Source: Planctomycetota bacterium
Lineage (GTDB): Bacteria > Planctomycetota > UBA1135 > GCA-002686595
Assembly (NCBI GenBank): GCA_016795325.1
Contig: JAEUHY010000064.1
Coordinates: 1 to 64,000 of the forward strand
DNA: 64,000 nt
Direction: 5' to 3'
The notes below the pieces were generated by a model that had not been told where the DNA came from, searched no databases, and saw only the letters and a program-made list of their open reading frames with translations. Shown here piece by piece: positions 23,778 through 30,854 of this stretch (the first letter of the stretch is position 1; each line of letters starts with the position of its first letter). A program made the position numbers and the translations under genes.

Positions 23778-24896
23778 TCACGGCCCGCGCAAAGTGATTA
23801 GCGACACCTCGGGCGGGCACAGGAAGCGCAGGCGCGGCGCGGCGCCTCGCTCACAACCGACGCCGCGCGAGACGTAGATGCGCCGGCCGTCGAGCTCGTG
23901 CAGACCGCCCGAGCCGACGGCCCGCGGCACGCCGCTGAGCGTGAGCGGCGCGCCGAAGGACGGGAGCTGCACTTGGCCGCCGTGCGTGTGCCCGGCGATG
24001 ATGAGGTCGAGTGCGGGTTCGTCGTCGAGTTCGAGCGCGATGTCGGGATAGTGGGCGACGAGGATGCGCAGCTCGTCGTCTTCGCGTTCGTCGAAGCGCT
24101 CGACGAATTCGCGCGTGCGCGGCGCGAAGGGCCGGAAGCCGGCGCCGCCGACGAGCACGCGGCGGCCGCCGAACGCGAGCTCGACGCTCTGGTTCTCGAG
24201 CAGCTGCACGTTCGTGCCCTCGAACACGCGGCCGACCAGATGCGGCGCGTCCGTGTTGCCCAGCGAGAAGTACACGCCCAGCGGCGCCTCGAGCGGCGCG
24301 AGCAACGCGCGGAACTCGTCGATCACGCGCAGGTAGTTCTCGTCCGGGTGCTCCTGGATGAGATCGCCCGGCAGCACGATCAGGTGCGGCTCGAACGCCA
24401 GCGCGCGCCGCACAGCGTCGCGCAGGTGCTCGTCGACCTTGCGCGACTGGATGTCGGCGAGCACGGCGATGCGCAGCGGCTCGGAGGGCGCGCGGTCGGC
24501 GGGCAACACGATCTCGACGCGCTCCTCGACCAGCCGGAACGGCTCGATGAAGCTCGCGTACACGCCCACCAGCGGCGGCACGAGCGCCATGCTCCACAGG
24601 AGCAGCTTCGCGGCGCGTGTGACGCCCGCGCTGCCGGCGCGCGCGAGCACGATCGACGCGGCGAGCGGCGCCACGACCACGATGTCGACGTAAGCCAGGC
24701 TGATCGCGAAGAACAAACTCGTCGTCACGAGCGCGGCGAGCGGCAACTTCACGACCGCGAACAACACGCTCGCGACGGACACCGCGGCGCAACGCGGCAA
24801 GGTCACCTTGCCGCCGCTGGGCCGCAGCATCCACACCGCGAGGGCCACGTCGAGCGCGCTGCTCGCGGCGAGGTAGAGCTGTTGTTGGGTGTTCAA
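23778..24896 (-). CDS. Membrane-anchored metallophosphoesterase with altered metal ligands
   Basis: A 372-residue protein beginning at TTG 24896. Residues ~1-120 contain about four transmembrane helices; a YkuE/YaeI-like calcineurin phosphoesterase domain follows. Metal motifs: 'IAVLADIQS' (Asp148-x-Gln150 where the family has Asp-x-His), 'VLPGDLI' (intact), 'SLGNTDAP' (GNT where GNH is expected), 'VAHYPD' and 'IIAGHTHGGQ' (intact). Loss of two histidines suggests changed metal use or reduced activity. Some of this family hydrolyse lipid or nucleotide phosphoesters at the membrane. Confidence 0.83.
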   Translation of the reverse strand: MNTQQQLYLAASSALDVALAVWMLRPSGGKVTLPRCAAVSVASVLFAVVKLPLAALVTTSLFFAISLAYVDIVVVAPLAASIVLARAGSAGVTRAAKLLLWSMALVPPLVGVYASFIEPFRLVEERVEIVLPADRAPSEPLRIAVLADIQSRKVDEHLRDAVRRALAFEPHLIVLPGDLIQEHPDENYLRVIDEFRALLAPLEAPLGVYFSLGNTDAPHLVGRVFEGTNVQLLENQSVELAFGGRRVLVGGAGFRPFAPRTREFVERFDEREDDELRILVAHYPDIALELDDEPALDLIIAGHTHGGQVQLPSFGAPLTLSGVPRAVGSGGLHELDGRRIYVSRGVGCERGAAPRLRFLCPPEVSLITLRGP

Positions 24897-24938
24897 GCAG
24901 TGGGGGCGAAGCGAAGGTTTCGCAGGTCGACTCGCTGC

Positions 24939-25490
24939 TCAGCGAGTCCACGAGCCGGTGCGGCTGTCGAAGATCGGACCGTGGAAGCCGAGTCCTCTCG
25001 AGGTGTTGATCCTGAACTCGAAGTGCTCGGCTGTCGCGTGGTAAGTCACGTCGCCCGTGAGCACCAGCAGCGGGCGCGGCGTGCCGCTGGGCAACTCGTC
25101 CAGTGAGCGCGGGAGGCGGCCGCGCGCGCGTTGAAAAGACTCGATTTGCCCGCGCACGGCGTCGCAGTGTTGGACGGCCGACTCCAACGCAGCTTCCCGA
25201 CGTGCGTCAAGCCACCACGCGCCCAGGAGTGTTCCAGGTCCGAGGCCGAGCAGGACCCACAGCGCGGTCAGCACGAGCCTGGGGACCTCGCGGCGCCGCG
25301 CGAGGACAAGGGCGAGCGCTGCTGGCAGGAATCCCAAGACCGCAGCGATGGCGAGCATGAGTCCAAGTCCCCAGATGGGCACGAACAGATCGAGCCGCGG
25401 GAGGAAGACGAAGTTGAGGGCTCCGAGGCTGACGCCGACAACCAGGGCGCCAATGCCCAGCCCCAGCTTTGCTCTCGATTCTCTGCTCAC
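24939..25490 (-). CDS. Membrane protein with periplasmic tail, unknown function
   Basis: A 183-residue protein starting at GTG 25490. Three hydrophobic segments in the first ~95 residues ('LGIGALVVGVSLGALNFVFL', 'LGLMLAIAAVLGFLPAALAL', 'LVLTALWVLLGLGPGTLLGA') are followed by a helical tail 'HCDAVRGQIESFQRARGRLP' that resembles the region after the pseudopilin helix ('G-R-L-P-x-S-L-D-E-L'). It is divergent from the sigma-sensor fusion at 25636, with a 145-bp shared upstream region. No family recognised. Confidence 0.7.
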   Translation of the reverse strand: MSRESRAKLGLGIGALVVGVSLGALNFVFLPRLDLFVPIWGLGLMLAIAAVLGFLPAALALVLARRREVPRLVLTALWVLLGLGPGTLLGAWWLDARREAALESAVQHCDAVRGQIESFQRARGRLPRSLDELPSGTPRPLLVLTGDVTYHATAEHFEFRINTSRGLGFHGPIFDSRTGSWTR

Positions 25491-25635
25491 GTGCTGTCCC
25501 GAGCTTCGCTCACGGCGCGAAGCGCTTCGGACGACGCGTGAGGCTACACGACCGCGGCGTGCGGCGACGCGCAGGCGGCGACTGGCGCGGATTCCTGCAT
25601 CCTCGGCGAGAGCGGCGGGTACTTGTACGGCAAGC

Positions 25636-28600
25636 ATGAACTCGCCTGCCCACGACGAACTGCTCCGCCATGCCCGCGCGTTGCGCCGCTTGGCGGTGGC
25701 GCTGGTCGGCAGCCAGGACGCCGACGACCTCGTGCAGGACGCCGTGGTTGCGACGCTGCAGCGGCCGCCGGCGAACACCGGCTCCTTGTTCCCGTGGCTC
25801 AGCGGCATGTTGCGCTACATGGCCAGCAAGCGGCGGCGCGGCGAGCAGCGGCGGCGCTGGCGCGAAGAGGCCGTCGCGAGCGCCGCCGCCGGCGCCGCGG
25901 CTGCCCCGTCGCCGCTCGACGTCGCCGCACAGCGGGCCGCGATCACCGAACTGCACCAACGGCTGCTGGCGGTGCCCGAGCCGTACCAGAGCACGCTGTT
26001 GCTGCGCTACTTCCAGGACCTGTCGCCGCAGCAGATCGCCGACCGCACGGCAACGCCGCTGGCGACGGTGAAGAGTCAGCTGCAGCGAGGGCTGAAGCTG
26101 CTGCGACGACGCTACGACGACGATCGCGGCAGCGATTGGCGCGCCAGTCTGTTCGCAGCACTCGGGATCGAACAACCCGCGGCCGCCGCCGCCGCAACCG
26201 CGGCAGGAGCAGGAATCGTCATGGGCATCAAGGGTTGGTCGAGTCTGCTCGCGGCGCTGCTGCTCGCGGCGATCTGGGTGTTCACGCTGCGCCCGGGAAC
26301 GCCGGAGACGACACTCACGGCGTCCACACCGCCGCCGTCACCGGCGCTGGCCGCGCCGCTCGCCGAGGAGGCGCTCATCCGCCGCGCGGTCGACGTCACC
26401 ACCACCGCGGCAGCAGCGGTCGAGGCGCCCGCCGCGTCGCACTCGGTGCGCACGCGCGGCCGCTGCATCGACGAAGCGAACGCACCGCTGGCCGACGTCG
26501 CCATCGAAGTCGCGGTCTCGGCGCCGCCGCACAACCGACCTGAGACCGTGCAGCAGCTGCGCAGTGCCGCCGACGGCACGTTCGCGTTCGAGGTCGCGTT
26601 GCCGCCCCAGGGTTACGTGAGCATCGATTTCCGCGCCGATGGCCGGATCGGGATGGCCGGCAGCTGGCAAGGCGCCCTGGTCGACGATGTCGGCGACGTG
26701 ATGCTGCCGCGCGGTGTGCAAGTGCATGGGCGCATCGTCGACGGCAGCGGCCTGCCGCAGTCCGGCGTACGTGTCCGAGCTTCGCGACTGCGCATCGAGG
26801 CGGGGCCGTTGCGGGCCGACATCGACTGGTCCGATCGCATCAGCGACGCCGATGGCACGTTCGCGTTCGGCGGACGGTTCCCGATCGGCCCGTTCGCCCT
26901 GCTTTGCACGAATCGCCAACTGCTGTCGCCGACGCCAGCGCAGTGGGAATTGTCGGCCGACGACGACAGGCCTCTGCTTGACCTGGTGGTGGCGCCGGCG
27001 CCGCCGCCGTGCCGCGGTGTGGTCGTCGACGAGACCGGCCAGCCGATCGCCGGCGTGAACGTCCAGATGGACGGCCATGGCGCCAGCACCGACGAGCGCG
27101 GCCGCTTCGTCGTCGAGCAGGATCCACGGCGACGCGATGCGACGAGCGAAGTGGCCGTTAGCGCCGACGGCTTCGAGCATGCGAAGGTGTCGTGGACACG
27201 CGACGACCCGGGTGAGCTGCGCCTCGTGCTGACGCGTTCGCCGGGCCTGCAGCTGCACGTCGTCGACGGACGCAGCGGCACGCCGGTCGAACGCTTCGCC
27301 GTCGTGCGGACGCAGCAACGCCTTTGGCACAGCATGGAGATCGACGCGCCGGTGCGCAGCTGGCCGGGAGGCGTCGCATGGCTGCCCGCGGAGCGCGGCG
27401 AGTGGCACGTGCTGGTACGAGCGGAGGATGCCCGCCTCGCACCGTCGCCGTGGCGCCAGATCGTGCTCGGCGATGCGCCGGTCGGCGTCGTCCGCATCGT
27501 GCTGGCGCCGGCGCGCGAGCGCCGCCTCGTCGTCACCGACGGACAGCGCGCGCTGGCCGGCGTCTCCGTCGAGTTGCTCGATGCACTCGGCGAACCGCTG
27601 CGCCGCGACACGCTGACGACGCCGCTCGAGCTGTGCAATTTCAGCGGGCCGCCGACGGCGTTCGTGCTGCAGGCGGGCACGACCGACGCCGACGGTGCGC
27701 TGCTGCTGCGCGGGCCGGTCGGCGACTTGGCGCTGCGGCTGTCCGGCGCCGGTTGCCCACTGCACCTCGTCGATCACGTGCGGCTCGATGCCGCGGAAGA
27801 CCTGCGCGTGCAGGTCCCGCGGGGTGCTTCGTGGCGCGGGCGCCTGGCGCCGACCGAGGTCGTGCGCGAACTCCTGGCGCCGCCCGCGGCGAGCGATCGC
27901 CCGCTCGGGCTCATGCTGTGGAACGAGCAGGGCTCGCTGCGGCGCTTCAACGAGACGCCGTTCCCGCTCGCCGCCGACGGCAGCTTCGAGCTGCGCGACC
28001 TGCCGCCGGGGCAATGGCGCCTGACGGTGCTCACGTTCACGGACTACGAAGCCGCGATCGTCGAGCTCGCCGCCGGTCAGGAACTTCAGCAGGACGTCGA
28101 CGTGCAGGCCCTCGCCGTCGCCGATGTCGACCTGCACGTGCGCCTCGACGGGCAGCTGCTGCGCGACGGCAACATCGTCGCGATCGGAATGCACGCCGGC
28201 GCGGGCGGCCGGCCGTTCCGGACCCAGAGCCAAGGCACGCTCGACGACAGCGGCCGTTTCGCGCTGCGCACCGCGGTCGGCGAACTGGAGGCGACGATCG
28301 ATCCGATCGGTGGCAAGCCAGTGGTCGCACTCGTCGCGGTGACCTGTCCCGGGCCGCAACGCATCGATCTCGACTTGCAGCTCGGACCGCTGCAGCTGGC
28401 GCTACTGGCTCCGGACGGCGCCCCGGCGGCGCAGCTCGAGTGCCGACTCTCCGCCAGCAACGCGCTCTGCCAGAGCATCACCGACGAGCACGGGGTGCTG
28501 CGTGCGGAACGCGCGATCGCCGGCCGCTACGAAGTGCGTGTGCGACCCGCGGCGCTGCGTGACCACAAAGCCCAGCGCGCGTTCGCGGCGCAGTTCGGCG

Positions 28601-28719
28601 AGAGTGCACTCACCGATGCATGGCTATCGGTCGGCGCCGTCGACGTCGTCGCCGGCGCTGCCGCTGTGGCGCCGACATCACTCCGCTTGCCGCCGTCCTG
28701 GACGACCTGGCAGCGCTGA
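25636..28719 (+). CDS. ECF sigma factor fused via a TM helix to extracytoplasmic carboxypeptidase-regulatory-like repeats
   Basis: A 1027-residue single frame. Residues ~8-75 are sigma region 2 ('SQDADDLVQDAVVATLQRP') and ~105-160 region 4, with the HTH in 'DLSPQQIADRTATPLATVKS' followed by 'QLQRGLKLLRRRY'. An Ala-rich linker leads to one transmembrane helix at ~201-217 ('WSSLLAALLLAAIWVFTL'). The remaining ~800 residues are beta-rich repeats of the carboxypeptidase-regulatory/SpaA type, e.g. 'GRCIDEANAPLADVAIEV', 'GRIVDGSGLPQSGVRVRA', 'GVVVDETGQPIAGVNVQM'. Sigma is predicted inside and repeats outside, so this is a one-polypeptide transmembrane sigma sensor. Release of sigma would need proteolysis or assembly at the membrane (inference). 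No separate anti-sigma gene is adjacent. Confidence 0.88.
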   Translation: MNSPAHDELLRHARALRRLAVALVGSQDADDLVQDAVVATLQRPPANTGSLFPWLSGMLRYMASKRRRGEQRRRWREEAVASAAAGAAAAPSPLDVAAQRAAITELHQRLLAVPEPYQSTLLLRYFQDLSPQQIADRTATPLATVKSQLQRGLKLLRRRYDDDRGSDWRASLFAALGIEQPAAAAAATAAGAGIVMGIKGWSSLLAALLLAAIWVFTLRPGTPETTLTASTPPPSPALAAPLAEEALIRRAVDVTTTAAAAVEAPAASHSVRTRGRCIDEANAPLADVAIEVAVSAPPHNRPETVQQLRSAADGTFAFEVALPPQGYVSIDFRADGRIGMAGSWQGALVDDVGDVMLPRGVQVHGRIVDGSGLPQSGVRVRASRLRIEAGPLRADIDWSDRISDADGTFAFGGRFPIGPFALLCTNRQLLSPTPAQWELSADDDRPLLDLVVAPAPPPCRGVVVDETGQPIAGVNVQMDGHGASTDERGRFVVEQDPRRRDATSEVAVSADGFEHAKVSWTRDDPGELRLVLTRSPGLQLHVVDGRSGTPVERFAVVRTQQRLWHSMEIDAPVRSWPGGVAWLPAERGEWHVLVRAEDARLAPSPWRQIVLGDAPVGVVRIVLAPARERRLVVTDGQRALAGVSVELLDALGEPLRRDTLTTPLELCNFSGPPTAFVLQAGTTDADGALLLRGPVGDLALRLSGAGCPLHLVDHVRLDAAEDLRVQVPRGASWRGRLAPTEVVRELLAPPAASDRPLGLMLWNEQGSLRRFNETPFPLAADGSFELRDLPPGQWRLTVLTFTDYEAAIVELAAGQELQQDVDVQALAVADVDLHVRLDGQLLRDGNIVAIGMHAGAGGRPFRTQSQGTLDDSGRFALRTAVGELEATIDPIGGKPVVALVAVTCPGPQRIDLDLQLGPLQLALLAPDGAPAAQLECRLSASNALCQSITDEHGVLRAERAIAGRYEVRVRPAALRDHKAQRAFAAQFGESALTDAWLSVGAVDVVAGAAAVAPTSLRLPPSWTTWQR

Positions 28720-28764
28720 CCGAACGCAGGCTCCTGCGCAAATCGCGGCACGAAGCCGCGCGGC

Positions 28765-28967
28765 TCACAGCACGCCGCCCGTGATCAGCACGATGCACGC
28801 ATTCCCGGCCATGTGCATCAGGATGCACAGCCACATCGCGCGCGCGGTGCGACGCAGGAAGCCGGCCCGACAGCCGAACGCGAAGTGCCGCGGAACGTAG
28901 CCACGTGTCAGGTGCATCACCGCGAACAGCGTAGCCTGCACCGCGATCGCCAGCGACCACGCGGAGA
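28765..28967 (-). pseudogene. CPBP/Abi intramembrane protease, C-terminal fragment
   Basis: The segment 'AWSLAIAVQATLFAVMHL' and 'RAMWLCILMHMAGNACIVLI' matches the last two motifs of CPBP (CAAX-like) proteases, including the terminal H-x-x-x-N. The catalytic EExxxR half is absent. The coding similarity stops where an IS91-type terminus begins (28968), so the gene was truncated there. Stop at 28765. Confidence 0.6.
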
Positions 28968-29045
28968 GGACATCCAAGTGAATGACTTCGGCCGCAGGCG
29001 GTCGGCGTCGACCCGCCAAGTGGCTTCCCGCGCTGAGCGCGGGCG
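28968..29045 (+). repeat. IS91-type terminus, copy R1 (short)
   Basis: It starts GGACATCCAAG and keeps the following 'GACTTCGGCCG...CGGTCGG.GTCGACC' signature seen at 33581, 41032 and 46203, but the similarity fades within ~80 bp. It abuts the truncated CPBP gene. Confidence 0.6.
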
Positions 29046-29061
29046 TCGGTAAGCCGGGCTT

Positions 29062-29388
29062 GTGAGGTTCGCGCGGCGGTGGCGGAACCTTCAAGAAATG
29101 CGAGAGCGCCCATTGACCGCCGAGAGGTCTGCGTTCAGCCTCGCAAACATGCATGCCATCCAGCACGCAGATCGGGCGCGCCGGGAAAAAGTCGCTGCAG
29201 GAGAACTTGACGCTGAGGCGCGTCGAATCTCCCGTCTGTTCGCCTCGCTCCACTCTGCAACCACTCGCCGCAGCAGCCGCGTTCCGAAACCGCGAGAGCT
29301 GGCGTGTCTTGGCAGCGTGGATCCAGTCCTCGTCACGGAGGACTGCCGGTGGAGCTTCGTTGCGCCTGAGTTGGCGAGGCAAGCTTAG
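29062..29388 (+). CDS. Possible small hypothetical protein
   Basis: A 108-residue frame from GTG 29062 to TAG 29388, ending 2 nt before the next gene, which suggests an operon-like pairing. It is basic in the N-terminal part ('RRWRNLQEMRERPLTAERS') and ends 'VLVTEDCRWSFVAPELARQA'. No recognised domain, no signal peptide. Codon use is mixed, and it could be a chance frame within IS debris. Confidence 0.35.
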   Translation: MRFARRWRNLQEMRERPLTAERSAFSLANMHAIQHADRARREKVAAGELDAEARRISRLFASLHSATTRRSSRVPKPRELACLGSVDPVLVTEDCRWSFVAPELARQA

Positions 29389-29390
29389 TT

Positions 29391-29969
29391 GTGAAGCGCG
29401 CCGCCAAAGTGCTGTTGGTCGCCGTCGGACTGGTCGTCGCCTGTTTGTGGGCCTCGACTACGAGAATCGGTGGATACAGTTCGGAATCAACGCAGCCGGC
29501 TCATCAGCCCAGCTCCCCGCGCAACGCCGGACCGTCGAATTCCGCGGCAGATCAAGTTGCACCTCCGGAGGACGTTCAGAGAAGCCCGGTTTCAACTGAC
29601 TCGACGGAGTCTGCCCGATTGCACGCCGCCGAGCTCCAGATTGAGGAACTCCGAAACGAGTTGCTGAAATGGCGGCCGCAACGAGTGGACATCCGCGAGT
29701 CAGGCGCCGTGGTCGCCAGCGGGGACATGGTGAATGGTCAGCGCCACGGGAACTGGTCAGAGTTTCACCACAACGGAAGTACGAAGGCGCTGGGGCGCTA
29801 CGTCGAAGGAGTGCGCTGGGGTGAGTGGAAGACCTTCGAGGAGTCCGGTCAACTGCTAACGCAGGGTCTCTATTTGGACGGGAAGAGGCACGGACTTTGG
29901 TGGATTCGATCCGCTGATGGGCAACTAGGGCAGGGTTCCTTCGAGTTCGGGGAGCCAAAGGACCAATGA
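29391..29969 (+). CDS. MORN-repeat (YwqK-like) membrane-anchored protein
   Basis: A 192-residue protein from GTG 29391. An N-terminal signal anchor (~5-22, 'VLLVAVGLVVACLWAS') is followed by a Ser/Pro/Gln linker, a short coiled coil ('AAELQIEELRNELLK') and three MORN/YwqK-type repeats: 'NGQRHGNWSEFHHNG', 'EGVRWGEWKTFEESG', 'DGKRHGLWWIRSADG'. Such repeats form a twisted beta sheet, and some are antitoxins of polymorphic systems. Here export suggests a surface role. Codon use is less GC-rich than in neighbours, consistent with acquisition. Confidence 0.78.
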   Translation: MKRAAKVLLVAVGLVVACLWASTTRIGGYSSESTQPAHQPSSPRNAGPSNSAADQVAPPEDVQRSPVSTDSTESARLHAAELQIEELRNELLKWRPQRVDIRESGAVVASGDMVNGQRHGNWSEFHHNGSTKALGRYVEGVRWGEWKTFEESGQLLTQGLYLDGKRHGLWWIRSADGQLGQGSFEFGEPKDQ

Positions 29970-30236
29970 CCACCGCGGGTTGCACTCGCGCCCGGGACGT
30001 GGTTCTGAGAGTGCTTGGCCATCCTGAATTCCTCGGACACCGGGGTTCAGGTAGTAACGAAGTGAAGTGTGCAGAGGGGAAGGGGTCTGGGGAAGGGTTG
30101 CCCCTTTCCCAGCGGGGGCGCCGCGCGAAGCCAGCCTGAGCTGGCTGAAGCGCAGCGCGGCGTTCCGGGGGCGGAGCCCTCGGGAGGTGGGGTGCAGGGG
30201 AGGAGACTCATAACTTGTGGAGAGCTTGTGGAAGGC
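29970..30236. other. Intergenic tail of the IS3 remnant
   Basis: Contains a G-rich stretch and the inverted GCCAGCCTGAGCTGGC (30130-30145) within Cys-free, motif-free frames. Probably the non-coding end of the IS3-family element whose OrfB fragment lies at 30237. No gene supported. Confidence 0.45.
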
Positions 30237-30640
30237 TCACGCAGCGTTCTGGTCGACTTCCGCCGGCGTCTTGTACCCCAGCGACGAGTGCAGTCGCTGG
30301 CGGTTGTAGAAGACCTCGATGTAGTCGTGGACGCCTGCGCGCGCATCCGCGAGCCCGAGCCAGCGATGGTGGTGCGCCCACTCCTGCTTGAAGGAGCCGA
30401 AGAAACTCTCCATCACCGCGTTGTCGTAGCAATCGCCTGCTCGGCTCATGCTGCACTCGATGCCGCGCTGCTCGAGCAGCGCACGGCACGACACGCTCGC
30501 GTACTGGCCTCCGCGATCGGAGTGATGCACGAGTCGCGACGCCGGCACGCGTGAGTTCAGCGCGTTCGAGAGCGCGCACTCCACCAGCTCCGGCTCGACG
30601 CTCTTCACCGGCCAGCACGTCCACGCGCGTTTCCTCACGC
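30237..30640 (-). pseudogene. IS3-family OrfB transposase, C-terminal half
   Basis: An intact integrase-core C-terminus: 'LVHHSDRGGQYASVSCRALL', 'SMSRAGDCYDNAVMESFFGS', 'YIEVFYNRQRLHSSLGYKTP'. It retains the second Asp and the Glu of the DDE triad (D in HSDRG, E in MESFF). Upstream, in the direction of its start, similarity stops near 30640, so the N-terminal half and OrfA are missing. It lies just upstream of the beta-propeller lipoprotein, in antisense direction. Confidence 0.82.
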
Positions 30641-30854
30641 GGGACCCCGCCGGCGCCGCGCCGCTGCACCTCTCCGAGGCGCTCGACTTCGACATCGGCT
30701 ACGGAACGCGGCCGGTCGACCGCGCTCCGCACGGCGGCGCTGCGCGTCGATTTTCGAGAATGCCTGTTGCGGGCGACGAGCCCGCGCCTTCGAGCTCTGG
30801 GACAGATGCGACCCCGGGCCCGAGTCGGGCTCGGCGGCGCTCCGCCCCAGCGCC

